Source: Ectopseudomonas chengduensis
GTDB taxonomy: Bacteria; Pseudomonadota; Gammaproteobacteria; Pseudomonadales; Pseudomonadaceae
Direction of reading: 5' to 3'
DNA length: 64,000 bases
NCBI RefSeq assembly: GCF_900102635.1
Contig: NZ_FMZQ01000005.1
Coordinates: 124,001-188,000, forward strand
Below are positions 43,953-52,917 of this stretch, piece after piece (the stretch's first letter is position 1; every line of letters starts with the position of its first letter). A model generated the notes under the pieces. It was not told the origin of the DNA and searched no databases. It was given only the letters and a program-made list of their open reading frames with translations. The translations under genes and the position numbers were made by a program.

Positions 43953-45167
43953 ATGGAAGCCAACCTTCGTCCTACCGAGTCAGCAGAGCCAAACGGCTCC
44001 GCACCGCTCGAACAAGCCAGCCGCGCGGGACTGGAGCAGGCCTTTGCCCTGTTCAACCAGATGTCCAATCAGCTCAGTGAGTCCTACAGCCTGCTTGAGG
44101 CGCGGGTCAATGAGCTGAAGGGGCAACTGGCGCTGGTCAGTGCACAGCGCATGCAGGAACTGGCGGAGAAGGAACGTCTGGCCCATCGCCTGCAAAGCCT
44201 GCTGGATCTGCTGCCTGGTGGTGTGATCGTCATCGACGGTCAGGGCGTCGTGCGCGAGGCCAACCCAGTCGCGCGTGCGCTGCTCGGCCAGCCACTGGTG
44301 GGTATGCTCTGGCGCCAGGTGATCGCTCGCAACTTCGCGCCGCGCGAAGACGATGGTCACGAAATCTCCATGCGCGACGGCCGCCGTCTGTCCATTGCCA
44401 CCCGTTCTCTGCACGGGGAGCCGGGGCAGCTTGTGCTGCTGACCGACCTGACAGAAACCCGTCGCCTGCAGGATCAGCTTTCTCGCCATGAGCGTCTATC
44501 GGCGCTGGGGCGCATGGTCGCCTCTCTTGCGCATCAGATCCGTACGCCACTCTCTGCTGCGCTGCTTTATGCAAGCCACCTGAATGAGCAGGTACTGCCG
44601 GCCGAGCAGCAGCAGCGCTTCGCCGGGCGCTTGAAGGAGCGGTTGCACGAGTTGGAAAACCAGGTGCGTGACATGCTGATCTTTGCCCGGGGCGAGCTGC
44701 CGTTGCCGGATCGCCTGTCGCCGTCGGTTCTGTTCGACGCGCTGCGTGCGGCTGCCGATGCGCATGTGGGCGATATGGCCGTGCGCTGGCAGTGCGATGT
44801 GCGCGACGGCGAGTTGCTGTGCAATCGCGACACGCTGGTCGGCACCGTCCTCAATCTGATCGACAACGCCATTCAGGCTGCCGGGCGTGATGCGCGTCTG
44901 AAGGTTCATCTATATCGCCGCGACAGCCAGCTGCGCCTGTGCGTCAGCGATAACGGGCCAGGCATGAGCCAGGAAACCCTGGCGCGCCTGGGCGAGCCCT
45001 TCTTCACCACCAAGACTACCGGTACCGGCCTCGGCCTGGCGGTGGTCAAGGCGGTGGCGCGTGCTCATCAGGGCCAGTTGCTGCTGCAATCACGTGCAGG
45101 TCGTGGCACCTGCGCCATCGTTTCTTTGCCGCTGCTTGATGCAGCGCCTCACTCGAATCAGGAGTAA
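43953..45167 (+). CDS. fleS: FleS, flagellar sensor histidine kinase
   Basis: 404-aa cytosolic kinase without membrane segments. An N-terminal coiled coil (about residues 30-80) precedes a PAS domain (about 85-180; LPGGVIVIDGQGVVREANP), a HisKA domain with the phosphorylated His in MVASLAHQIRTPLSAAL, and an HATPase domain (about 280-395) with NLIDNAIQA (N box), SDNGPGM (G1) and GTGLGLAVV (G2). It phosphorylates FleR. It lies three bases before fleR. Confidence 0.95.
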   Translation: MEANLRPTESAEPNGSAPLEQASRAGLEQAFALFNQMSNQLSESYSLLEARVNELKGQLALVSAQRMQELAEKERLAHRLQSLLDLLPGGVIVIDGQGVVREANPVARALLGQPLVGMLWRQVIARNFAPREDDGHEISMRDGRRLSIATRSLHGEPGQLVLLTDLTETRRLQDQLSRHERLSALGRMVASLAHQIRTPLSAALLYASHLNEQVLPAEQQQRFAGRLKERLHELENQVRDMLIFARGELPLPDRLSPSVLFDALRAAADAHVGDMAVRWQCDVRDGELLCNRDTLVGTVLNLIDNAIQAAGRDARLKVHLYRRDSQLRLCVSDNGPGMSQETLARLGEPFFTTKTTGTGLGLAVVKAVARAHQGQLLLQSRAGRGTCAIVSLPLLDAAPHSNQE

Positions 45168-45170
45168 TCC

Positions 45171-46586
45171 ATGGCTGCCAAAGTCCTGTTGGTTGAAGAC
45201 GATCGCGCCCTGCGCGAAGCCCTGGCCGATACCCTGTGCCTGGGCGGGCATGATTATCGGGCGGTCGATTGCGCCGAGGCGGCGTTGGTCGCGTTGACCG
45301 AAGAGCCGTTCGGGCTGGTGGTCAGCGACGTCAACATGCCGGGTATGGATGGTCATCAACTGCTGGCGCAGATCCGTAGTCGTTATCCGCAACTGCCGGT
45401 ATTGCTGATGACGGCTTTCGGCGCGGTAGAGAGGGCGGTAGATGCCATCCGTCAGGGCGCCGCTGATTATCTGGTCAAGCCGTTCGAGCCGCGCACGTTG
45501 CTGGAACTGGTGGCCAAGCACGCTCTCGGTAAATTGACGGCGGGGGATTGCGATGGTCCGGTAGCGCTCGAGCCGGCCAGCGTGCAGCTGCTGGAGCTGG
45601 CGTCACGCGTGGCGCAGAGTGATTCGACGGTGATGATCACGGGTGAGTCGGGGACCGGTAAGGAGGTGCTGGCGCGTTATATCCATCAGCAGTCGCCGCG
45701 CGCCTCCGGGCCTTTCATCGCCATCAACTGTGCGGCGATTCCCGACAACATGCTCGAGGCCACCTTGTTCGGGCATGAGAAGGGCGCGTTCACCGGTGCG
45801 GTCACTGCTCAGCCGGGCAAGTTCGAGTTGGCCGACGGAGGCACCATCCTGCTCGACGAGATTTCCGAAATGCCGCTGGGGCTGCAGGCCAAGTTGTTGC
45901 GTGTGTTGCAGGAGCGTGAGGTGGAACGGGTCGGCGCGCGCAAGCCAATCAACCTGGATATTCGCGTGCTGGCCACCAGCAACCGTGACTTGGCTAGCGA
46001 GGTTGCCGCAGGACGCTTCCGCGAGGACCTCTATTATCGACTGTCGGTCTTCCCCTTGGCCTGGCGGCCGTTGCGTGAGCGGCCTGCCGATATTCTGCCG
46101 CTGGCCGAGCGGCTGCTGGCCAAGCACGTCAAAAAAATGAACCAGGCGCCGGTGCGTCTGTCCGAGTCGGCCGCGCAGAGCCTGGTGCAGCATCAGTGGC
46201 CGGGCAACGTGCGTGAACTGGACAACGCCATTCAGCGCGCATTGATCCTGCAGCAGGGCGGGGTGATTCAGGCGCAGGATCTGTGCCTGCACGCACCCAT
46301 AGGTCAGACGGTGCAGAGCGCCGTGCCGCACCTGGCTGTGGCGCCGAGTATGGCCCCGCCGATGACGCAGCCGGTCGAGTCGCCGAGTGCGGTCGATGCC
46401 GGCGCGCTGGGCGAGGACCTTCGCCGTCGTGAGTTTCAGGTGATCATCGATACCCTGCGTGCCGAGCGCGGTCGCCGCAAGGAGGCCGCCGAACGCCTGG
46501 GGATCAGCCCGCGCACCCTGCGCTACAAGCTGGCGCAGATGCGCGATGCCGGGATGGATGTCGAGGCTTATCTGTACGCCAGCTAA
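45171..46586 (+). CDS. fleR: FleR, sigma-54 response regulator of middle flagellar genes
   Basis: 471-aa NtrC-type activator of hook and basal-body operons. Receiver domain: VLLVEDDRALREAL, phosphoacceptor in VVSDVNMPGMDG, Lys in DYLVKPFEP. AAA+ domain: [29 protein letters not shown]-terminal helix-turn-helix: RRKEAAERLGISPRTLRYKLAQM. Its likely targets in this window are the sigma-54 promoters before flgA, flgB, flgF, fliD and others (inference from the P. aeruginosa hierarchy). Confidence 0.96.
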   Translation: MAAKVLLVEDDRALREALADTLCLGGHDYRAVDCAEAALVALTEEPFGLVVSDVNMPGMDGHQLLAQIRSRYPQLPVLLMTAFGAVERAVDAIRQGAADYLVKPFEPRTLLELVAKHALGKLTAGDCDGPVALEPASVQLLELASRVAQSDSTVMITGESGTGKEVLARYIHQQSPRASGPFIAINCAAIPDNMLEATLFGHEKGAFTGAVTAQPGKFELADGGTILLDEISEMPLGLQAKLLRVLQEREVERVGARKPINLDIRVLATSNRDLASEVAAGRFREDLYYRLSVFPLAWRPLRERPADILPLAERLLAKHVKKMNQAPVRLSESAAQSLVQHQWPGNVRELDNAIQRALILQQGGVIQAQDLCLHAPIGQTVQSAVPHLAVAPSMAPPMTQPVESPSAVDAGALGEDLRRREFQVIIDTLRAERGRRKEAAERLGISPRTLRYKLAQMRDAGMDVEAYLYAS

Positions 46587-46627
46587 TGTTGCTGTGCTGA
46601 AGGGGATGCGACGGAGGGGGACGCTGC

Positions 46628-46725
46628 CTGGGTTCCCGCCTTCGCGGGAATGACCTCGAATGATCCATCGCCGTCATCCCCGCGAAGGCGCAGCTACCGT
46701 CATCCCCGCGAAGGCGGGGATCCAG
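46628..46725. repeat. Cluster of three CCCGCGAAGGCGGG repeats left of the GIY-YIG gene
   Basis: Unit in inverted orientation at 46628-46654 (CCCGCCTTCGCGGGAATGAC), a truncated forward unit at 46672-46690, and a full forward unit at 46697-46725 (GTCATCCCCGCGAAGGCGGG). With the copy at 47143 they bracket the nuclease gene. Confidence 0.88.
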
Positions 46726-46838
46726 CCGCGGTGCTAAAGTTGCCCTGGCTTGTAGGAGCGATTTTTCGTTCGGGCTCAAATCAATCGCTGAATAGGCCTT
46801 CATACCTATGGAGGGCCCAATCTGCAAAGGACTGCAGC

Positions 46839-47168
46839 ATGAAACAACCCGCCGTTTACATTATGGCCAGTCAGCGTAATGGCACGCTCTATACCGGAGT
46901 TACAGCGGATCTGCTGCGGCGTGTCTGGCAGCATAGAGAGGGAGTCGTTGAGGGCTTTACACTCCGCTATGGAGTGAAGTTGCTGGTGTGGTACGAGCAG
47001 CATGAAAGTATGAGTGGCGCGATAGCCAGGGAGAAGGCGATCAAGAAATGGAATCGTGCCTGGAAGCTGCGCCTGATCGAAGAGCGAAATCCGCAAGGGC
47101 GCGATCTTTGGTCAGAGATTGTTGGTGAGTCGTCTGGTGCTGCTGGGGCCCCGCCTTCGCGGGGATGA
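46839..47168 (+). CDS. GIY-YIG nuclease-superfamily protein flanked by repeats
   Basis: 109-aa single-domain protein. The GIY-YIG core is readable: AVYIMASQRNGTLYTGVT (the two tyrosine motifs), the catalytic Arg in DLLRRVWQHREG, and the later SGAIAREKAIKKWNRAWKLRLIEERNP with the candidate catalytic Glu. Similar small orphan nucleases (UPF0213-like) are frequent in proteobacteria; their role is unknown. AAAGGA precedes the ATG. The last residues (GAPPSRG) and the stop are encoded inside a copy of the palindromic repeat, so gene and repeat are physically joined. It interrupts the flagellar series between fleR and fliE and may be a recent insertion. Confidence 0.88.
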   Translation: MKQPAVYIMASQRNGTLYTGVTADLLRRVWQHREGVVEGFTLRYGVKLLVWYEQHESMSGAIAREKAIKKWNRAWKLRLIEERNPQGRDLWSEIVGESSGAAGAPPSRG

Positions 47169-47171
47169 CGG
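47143..47171. repeat. CCCGCGAAGGCGGG repeat, inverted copy, right of GIY-YIG gene
   Basis: CTGGGGCCCCGCCTTCGCGG followed by GGATGACGG: reverse complement of the unit at 46697, overlapping the 3' end and stop codon of the nuclease gene. Confidence 0.88.
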
Positions 47172-47224
47172 TGGCTACCCCATCTATCTGCGTGTTCCCG
47201 ATCTGATTCCCATAAGCCGCTTTG

Positions 47225-47241
47225 TTGGCACCCTTGTTGCA
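47225..47241 (+). promoter_or_regulatory. Sigma-54 promoter of fliEFG
   Basis: TTGGCACCCTTGTTGCA: consensus -24/-12 with exact spacing, about 54 bases before the fliE ATG. Confidence 0.87.
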
Positions 47242-47293
47242 GATACCCCTGCATAGCGCCGCTAGTGTCAAAAAGCGGGCAGTGGAGGAAGTC

Positions 47294-47623
47294 ATGAGCC
47301 AGGGTGTCGAATTCAATCGCTTGATGCTGGAAATGCGTTCCATGCAGGCTGAGGCCATGGCGCGTCAGAAGCCTGCTGCGAGCGAGCCAGTGCAAGGGGC
47401 GCCGAGTTTCTCGGAAATGCTCGGCCAGGCGGTGAACAAGGTCAACGAGACCCAGCAGGCTTCCAATAAACTGGCGACCGCTTTCGAGATGGGCCAGAGC
47501 GGGGTCGACCTGACCGACGTGATGATCGCCTCGCAGAAAGCCAGCGTATCCTTCCAGGCCATGACTCAGGTGCGCAACAAGCTGGTCCAGGCTTATCAAG
47601 ACATCATGCAGATGCCGGTCTGA
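47294..47623 (+). CDS. fliE: FliE, MS ring-rod junction protein
   Basis: 109-aa basal-body adapter, the first exported subunit. ATG 47294 ([18 protein letters not shown]) has GGAGG upstream and matches the P. aeruginosa start. The conserved C-terminal half is [46 protein letters not shown]. First gene of the fliE-J transcription unit. Confidence 0.96.
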   Translation: MSQGVEFNRLMLEMRSMQAEAMARQKPAASEPVQGAPSFSEMLGQAVNKVNETQQASNKLATAFEMGQSGVDLTDVMIASQKASVSFQAMTQVRNKLVQAYQDIMQMPV

Positions 47624-47633
47624 GGGTTGATTC

Positions 47634-49418
47634 ATGGCTGAAGCAGCAGTAGCAAACGTACCGGCCAAGGCCGAGTCAGGTGAGCCGAAGAAGCCCCTGC
47701 TGGGCCTTAGCTTCCTGGAAAATCTCGCCGAAATGTCGGTGCTGCGTCAGCTCGGCCTGCTGGTCGGCCTGGCTGCCAGCGTGGCCATCGGTTTTGCCGT
47801 TGTGCTGTGGTCGCAGCAGCCGGATTACCGTCCGCTCTATGGCAGCCTCAACGGTATGGATGCTACCCAGGTGGTCGAAACCCTGACCGCTTCCGGTATC
47901 GACTACACCATCGAACCCAACTCCGGCGCCCTGTTGGTCAAGGCTGACGATCTGGCGCGTGCGCGTATGCGCCTGGCAGCTGCCGGCGTGGCGCCGACCG
48001 ATAACAGTGTCGGTTTCGAGATTCTCGACCGTGAGCAGGGGCTGGGTACCAGCCAGTTCATGGAGGCGACCCGCTATCGCCGCGGTCTCGAGGGCGAGCT
48101 GGCACGTACGGTGGCCAGCCTCAACAACGTCAAGGCGGCGCGTGTACACCTGGCCATGCCCAAGGCGTCGGTGTTCGTGCGTGACGAACGCAAGCCGTCT
48201 GCCTCGGTGCTGGTCGAACTCTACCCGGGGCGCGCATTGGAGCCCAGCCAGGTCATGGCCATCGTCAACCTGGTGGCGACCAGCGTGCCTGAGTTGGACA
48301 AGGGCCAGGTCACGGTGGTCGACCAGAAGGGCAACCTGCTCTCCGACCAGCAGGAACTGTCCGAGCTGAGCATGGCCGGCAAGCAGTTCGACTACACCCG
48401 CCGTATGGAAACGCTGTTCACCCAGCGTGTGCACAACATTCTGCAGCCGGTGCTGGGCACCGGTCGCTACAAGGCGGAAGTGTCGGCTGATGTGGATTTC
48501 AGTTCGGTTGAATCCACTTCCGAAATGTTCAATCCGGATCAACCCGCGCTGCGCAGTGAGCAACAGGTCAACGAACAGCGTCAGAGCAGTCTGCCGCCGC
48601 AAGGCGTGCCGGGCGCGCTGTCCAATCAACCGCCGGGCCCGGCTGCCGCTCCGCAGCAGGCTGCAGGCGCTGCCGCTCCCGCCGGTCCGATAGCGGCTGG
48701 TCAGCCGCTGGTCGATGCCAACGGTCAGCAGATCATGGATCCGGCCACCGGCCAGCCGATGCTCGCCCCGTATCCGGCCGACAAGCGTGAGCAGTCGACC
48801 CGCAACTTCGAGCTGGACCGGTCCATCAGCTACACCCGGCAGCAGCAGGGGCGCCTGCGTCGTCTGTCGGTGGCGGTGGTGGTGGACGACCAGTTACGTG
48901 TCGACCCGGCCACCGGCGAAAGCAGCCGGGTGCCTTGGACCGCCGATGACCTGGCGCGCTTCACTCGTCTGGTGCAGGACTCGGTGGGCTTCGATGCCAG
49001 TCGCGGCGACAGCGTCAGCGTGATCAACACGGCGTTCACCGCGTCGATGGGCGAAGAAATTCCGGATATTCCGTTCTACACCCAGCCCTGGTTCTGGGAC
49101 ATCGTCAAGCAGGTGCTCGGCGTGCTGTTCATCCTGGTGTTGGTGTTCGGCGTGTTGCGTCCGGTGCTCAACAACATCACCGGCGGTGGCAGGGGCAAGG
49201 AGCTGGCAGGCTCCGGTGATGTGGAGCTTGGCTCGATGGCAGGTCTGGATGGCGAGCTGTCCGATGACCGTGTCAGCCTTGGCGGCCCGCAGAGCATCAT
49301 GTTGCCTAGGTCTAGTGAGGGGTATGATGCGCAACTGAACGCTATCAAGAGCCTAGTGGCGGAAGACCCTGGCCGCGTCGCCCAGGTCGTGAAAGAGTGG
49401 ATCAACGCCGATGAGTGA
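47634..49418 (+). CDS. fliF: FliF, MS-ring protein
   Basis: 594-aa inner-membrane ring protein with two membrane helices (about residues 40-60, LGLLVGLAASVAIGFAVVLW; about 480-502, VKQVLGVLFILVLVFGVL). The periplasmic YscJ-like domains lie between them (VRVHLAMPK-type segment at AARVHLAMPKASVFV). A proline/alanine-rich insert around residues 320-380 probably belongs to the disordered loop of the beta-collar region. The C-terminus VAEDPGRVAQVVKEWINADE binds FliG. Confidence 0.96.
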   Translation: MAEAAVANVPAKAESGEPKKPLLGLSFLENLAEMSVLRQLGLLVGLAASVAIGFAVVLWSQQPDYRPLYGSLNGMDATQVVETLTASGIDYTIEPNSGALLVKADDLARARMRLAAAGVAPTDNSVGFEILDREQGLGTSQFMEATRYRRGLEGELARTVASLNNVKAARVHLAMPKASVFVRDERKPSASVLVELYPGRALEPSQVMAIVNLVATSVPELDKGQVTVVDQKGNLLSDQQELSELSMAGKQFDYTRRMETLFTQRVHNILQPVLGTGRYKAEVSADVDFSSVESTSEMFNPDQPALRSEQQVNEQRQSSLPPQGVPGALSNQPPGPAAAPQQAAGAAAPAGPIAAGQPLVDANGQQIMDPATGQPMLAPYPADKREQSTRNFELDRSISYTRQQQGRLRRLSVAVVVDDQLRVDPATGESSRVPWTADDLARFTRLVQDSVGFDASRGDSVSVINTAFTASMGEEIPDIPFYTQPWFWDIVKQVLGVLFILVLVFGVLRPVLNNITGGGRGKELAGSGDVELGSMAGLDGELSDDRVSLGGPQSIMLPRSSEGYDAQLNAIKSLVAEDPGRVAQVVKEWINADE

Positions 49419-50427
49419 CAATCGCACTGCTACCAAGCTGAACAAGGTCGACAAGGCCGCGATTCTGCTGCTTTCGCTGGGCGAAACCGATGCCGCGCAG
49501 GTGTTGCGTCACCTCGGGCCGAAGGAAGTGCAGCGCGTCGGCGTGGCCATGGCCGGCATGCGCAATATCCATCGCGAGCAGGTCGAGCAGGTGATGGCCG
49601 AGTTCGTCGAGATCGTCGGCGACCAGACCAGCCTCGGTGTGGGTTCCGATGCCTACATCCGCAAGATGCTCACCTCTGCGCTGGGCGAGGACAAGGCGGG
49701 CAACCTCATTGACCGTATTCTCCTCGGTGGCAGCACCAGTGGTCTGGACAGCCTCAAGTGGATGGAGCCGCGTGCCGTTGCCGATGTGATTCGCTACGAG
49801 CACCCGCAGATTCAGGCCATCGTCGTCGCCTACCTCGACCCGGACCAGGCGGCCGAGGTGCTCAGTCACTTCGATCACAAGGTACGCTTGGACATCGTTC
49901 TGCGGGTGTCGTCGCTGAACACCGTGCAGCCGGCCGCGCTGAAGGAGCTCAACCAGATTCTCGAGAAACAGTTCTCCGGCAGCGCCAATGCCACGCGCGC
50001 CGCCATGGGCGGCGTCAAGCGTGCGGCGGACATCATGAACTTCCTCGACAGCTCGGTGGAAGGTCAACTGATGGACTCCATCCGCGAAGTGGACGAAGAC
50101 CTGTCGACACAGATCGAAGACCTCATGTTCGTCTTCGACAACCTGGCCGATGTCGACGACCGTGGCATCCAGGCGCTGATGCGCGAGGTCTCCTCCGAAG
50201 TGCTGGTGCTGGCACTCAAAGGGGCCGATGACGCGATCAAGGACAAGGTGTTCAAGAACATGTCCAAGCGCGCTGCCGAGCTGCTGCGCGACGACCTGGA
50301 GGCCAAGGGGCCGGTGCGGGTCAGCGATGTGGAAGCGGCGCAGAAGGAAATTCTTACCATTGCCCGCCGTATGGCCGAGGCCGGCGAGATCGTGCTTGGC
50401 GGCAAGGGTGGCGAGGAGATGGTTTGA
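49411..50427 (+). CDS. fliG: FliG, motor switch protein
   Basis: 338-aa C-ring rotor protein that contacts the stator. It overlaps fliF by 8 bases, which suggests translational coupling. Middle-domain motif: YEHPQIQAIVVAYLDPDQAAEVLSHF. The C-terminal domain has the charged torque helix region (MFVFDNLADVDDRGIQALMREV, then KGADDAIKDKVFKNMSKRAAELL). It ends exactly where the MITE-like element begins. Confidence 0.97.
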   Translation: MSDNRTATKLNKVDKAAILLLSLGETDAAQVLRHLGPKEVQRVGVAMAGMRNIHREQVEQVMAEFVEIVGDQTSLGVGSDAYIRKMLTSALGEDKAGNLIDRILLGGSTSGLDSLKWMEPRAVADVIRYEHPQIQAIVVAYLDPDQAAEVLSHFDHKVRLDIVLRVSSLNTVQPAALKELNQILEKQFSGSANATRAAMGGVKRAADIMNFLDSSVEGQLMDSIREVDEDLSTQIEDLMFVFDNLADVDDRGIQALMREVSSEVLVLALKGADDAIKDKVFKNMSKRAAELLRDDLEAKGPVRVSDVEAAQKEILTIARRMAEAGEIVLGGKGGEEMV

Positions 50428-50710
50428 CAGGGTCTATTCCCGTTTCGCCACGGCCGCGCCGGAGCCAGTTTTTGCGCGGGGCAAGGCATGAGGAGAGAAG
50501 TTTGGTCATTCCAAATGAGCGACGAATAACGCCGCAGCGCGCAAAAACTGGCCCGGCCCTCCGGGTTGCGCGGCAAATGGCGCCATGCTGTGTTGCGGGA
50601 CTTGGCAAGGGAGCAACCATTCCCTGCGTCCCGCGCCTGCGGAACGCCGCCCGACCATGGCGCCATTTGGCGCAGCAACGCGGCTCGCGTCGAAACGAGA
50701 ATAGACCCTG
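50428..50710. mobile_element. 283-bp MITE-like element with 20-bp terminal inverted repeats
   Basis: Left end CAGGGTCTATTCCCGTTTCG (50428-50447); right end 50691-50710 is its reverse complement with one mismatch. Nested internal inverted repeats: GCCAGTTTTTGCGCG (50464-50478) with CGCGCAAAAACTGGC (50538-50552), and AAATGGCGCCAT (50575-50586) with ATGGCGCCATTT (50657-50668). It has no transposase and no credible ORF, so it would be non-autonomous. It fills the whole space between the fliG stop and the fliH ATG. I cannot define a target duplication with certainty. Confidence 0.85.
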
Positions 50711-51511
50711 ATGGCTGCCAAGGAGCCTGATAGCGAGCTGATTCGCGCCAAGGATCTCGGCACGTTCGATCGCTGGGCGCTGCCCAGCTTCGACGCGCCG
50801 GGTGACGAACCGGCAGAAGCCGAGGCCGCTGCTGAAGAACATATGCAGCCTCCAGCTGAATCCGAGCAGCAGGACGCCGCACAGGTCGAAGAGGTCGCAC
50901 TCGAAGATGTCAAACCACTGACGCTCGATGAACTCGAAGCCATTCGCCAGGATGCCTATAACGAAGGCTTCGCCACGGGCGAGAAGGACGGCTTTCACGC
51001 CGGCCAGATCAAAGCCAAGCAAGAGGCCGACGCGGCCTTGGCGCTGAAGGTCGGCAGCCTGGAAAAACTCATGACGCAGTTGCTCGAGCCGATTGCCGAG
51101 CAGGATCAGCAAATGGAAGTGGCCATGGTACGTCTGGTCAGCCATATGGTGCGCGAGGTGATTCAGCGCGAGCTGAACACCGACTCCAGCCAGATCCGCC
51201 AGGTGCTGCGCGAGGCGCTCAAACTGCTGCCAATGGGCGCGCAGAACGTGCGCATTCAGGTCAATCCGCAGGATTTCGACACGATCAAGGCCTTGCGTGA
51301 GCGTCACGAGGAAAGCTGGCGCATCCTCGAGGATGACAGCCTGCTGCCCGGCGGTTGCCGTATCGAGTCCGAGCACAGTCAGATCGACGCCAGTGTCGAA
51401 ACGCGCATGGCGCAGGCGCTCAAGCAATTGTTCGAGCAGCAGCGCGCGCAAGTCTCTCAGCCGCCGGAAGCGGACATCGACCTGGATCTGGATGCCGTCG
51501 ATGCGCCTTGA
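50711..51511 (+). CDS. fliH: FliH, export ATPase regulator
   Basis: 266-aa stator-like protein that holds FliI at the C ring and export gate. N-terminal segment [18 protein letters not shown] is the Pseudomonas FliH start. An acidic region (residues about 35-75) is followed by the coiled coil [29 protein letters not shown] and the C-terminal V-ATPase-E-like domain ([36 protein letters not shown]). The ATG follows the MITE-like element directly, so its ribosome-binding region (GAGAATAGACCCTG) is supplied by the element and looks weak. Confidence 0.95.
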   Translation: MAAKEPDSELIRAKDLGTFDRWALPSFDAPGDEPAEAEAAAEEHMQPPAESEQQDAAQVEEVALEDVKPLTLDELEAIRQDAYNEGFATGEKDGFHAGQIKAKQEADAALALKVGSLEKLMTQLLEPIAEQDQQMEVAMVRLVSHMVREVIQRELNTDSSQIRQVLREALKLLPMGAQNVRIQVNPQDFDTIKALRERHEESWRILEDDSLLPGGCRIESEHSQIDASVETRMAQALKQLFEQQRAQVSQPPEADIDLDLDAVDAP

Positions 51512-52847
51512 GCGGATCAGTTTCGCCAGACGCCTGGCGGGCTATGTCGAAGCGATCAACCTGCCCAGCCAACCCGTGGTGGAAGGGCGCCTGCTGCGTA
51601 TGGTCGGCCTGACCCTGGAGGCCGAAGGTTTGCGCGCCGCCATCGGCAGCCGTTGTCTGGTGATCAACAGCGACAGCTATCACCCGGTGCAGGTCGAGGC
51701 TGAGGTCATGGGCTTCTCCGGTGGTAAGATCTACCTGATGCCGGTAGGCAGTCTCGCCGGTATCGCACCGGGGGCGCGTGTGGTGCCGTTGCCGGATACC
51801 GGGCGCCTGCCCATGGGCATGTCGATGCTCGGGCGAGTGCTTGATGGCGCCGGGCGTGCGCTCGATGGCAAGGGCGGGATGAAGGCCGAGGACTGGGTAC
51901 CGATGGATGGCCCTGCTATCAACCCGCTCAACCGCGACCCGATCAGCCAGCCGCTGGATGTTGGTATTCGTTCGATCAACGGTTTGCTTACCGTCGGGCG
52001 TGGCCAGCGCTTGGGCCTGTTCGCCGGTACCGGCGTGGGCAAGTCCGTGTTGCTGGGCATGATGACCCGTTTCACAGAGGCGGAAATCATCGTTGTCGGC
52101 CTGATCGGCGAACGTGGGCGTGAGGTCAAGGAGTTCATTGACGAGATCCTCGGCGAGGAGGGCATCAAGCGTTCGGTGGTGGTGGCATCACCGGCCGACG
52201 ATGCGCCGCTGATGCGCCTGCGCGCGGCGCAGTACTGCACGCGCATCGCCGAGTATTTCCGCGACAAGGGCAAGAACGTCCTGCTGCTGATGGATTCGCT
52301 GACCCGTTACGCCCAGGCCCAGCGCGAAATCGCCCTGGCCATTGGTGAGCCGCCTGCAACCAAGGGGTATCCGCCTTCGGTCTTTGCCAAGCTGCCCAAG
52401 CTGGTCGAGCGTGCCGGCAATGCCGAAGCCGGCGGTGGTTCGATCACCGCGTTCTACACGGTGCTGAGTGAGGGTGATGATCAGCAGGACCCCATCGCCG
52501 ATGCTGCCCGTGGTGTGCTCGACGGACACTTCGTCCTGTCCCGCCGTTTGGCGGAAGAGGGGCACTATCCGGCGATCGACATCGAGGCCTCGATCAGCCG
52601 GGTCATGCCGCAGGTGGTGCCGCCGGAGCAGCTCAAGCAGGCGCAGCGCTTCAAGCAGTTGTGGTCGCGCTATCAACAGAGTCGCGATCTGATCAGTGTC
52701 GGTGCCTATGTCCCGGGCGGCGACGCGGATACCGATCAGGCCATCGCCCGTCAGCCAGTCATGGCTCAGTACCTGCGTCAGGGCCTCGACGAGAACGTGT
52801 CAATGGCGCAGAGCCGCGAGCAGCTGGCCGGGGTGTTGGGACAGTGA
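51501..52847 (+). CDS. fliI: FliI, flagellar export ATPase
   Basis: 448-aa hexameric ATPase related to F1-beta. ATG 51501 ([18 protein letters not shown]) overlaps fliH by 11 bases; the frame is open upstream but conservation begins here. Walker [16 protein letters not shown]. Walker B region: [21 protein letters not shown]. ATPase signature: [16 protein letters not shown]. The C-terminal domain is complete. Confidence 0.97.
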   Translation: MRLERISFARRLAGYVEAINLPSQPVVEGRLLRMVGLTLEAEGLRAAIGSRCLVINSDSYHPVQVEAEVMGFSGGKIYLMPVGSLAGIAPGARVVPLPDTGRLPMGMSMLGRVLDGAGRALDGKGGMKAEDWVPMDGPAINPLNRDPISQPLDVGIRSINGLLTVGRGQRLGLFAGTGVGKSVLLGMMTRFTEAEIIVVGLIGERGREVKEFIDEILGEEGIKRSVVVASPADDAPLMRLRAAQYCTRIAEYFRDKGKNVLLLMDSLTRYAQAQREIALAIGEPPATKGYPPSVFAKLPKLVERAGNAEAGGGSITAFYTVLSEGDDQQDPIADAARGVLDGHFVLSRRLAEEGHYPAIDIEASISRVMPQVVPPEQLKQAQRFKQLWSRYQQSRDLISVGAYVPGGDADTDQAIARQPVMAQYLRQGLDENVSMAQSREQLAGVLGQ

Positions 52848-52854
52848 CCTGTTA

Positions 52855-52911
52855 CCGTAGGGCGGGTGTAACCCGCCAGGGCGATCTGGCGGGTTGCACC
52901 CGCCCTACGGG
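52855..52911. repeat. Long palindrome between fliI and fliJ
   Basis: Arms CCGTAGGGCGGGTGTAACCC.. (52855-52879) and their inverted copy (about 52886-52911) with a 6-base loop (one internal T/C difference). REP-like unit that occupies nearly all of the fliI-fliJ gap; transcription must pass through it to reach fliJ, unless there is another promoter. Confidence 0.85.
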
Positions 52912-52917
52912 GCGCGG

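Noticed and set aside
46628..47171. CRISPR-like array
   Set aside because: The repeats are palindromic REP-type units in mixed orientation with irregular spacing, not direct repeats with uniform spacers.
50428..50710. Protein-coding frame between fliG and fliH
   Set aside because: Short open frames here run into neighbouring genes and are explained by the inverted-repeat element; no ribosome site or family match.
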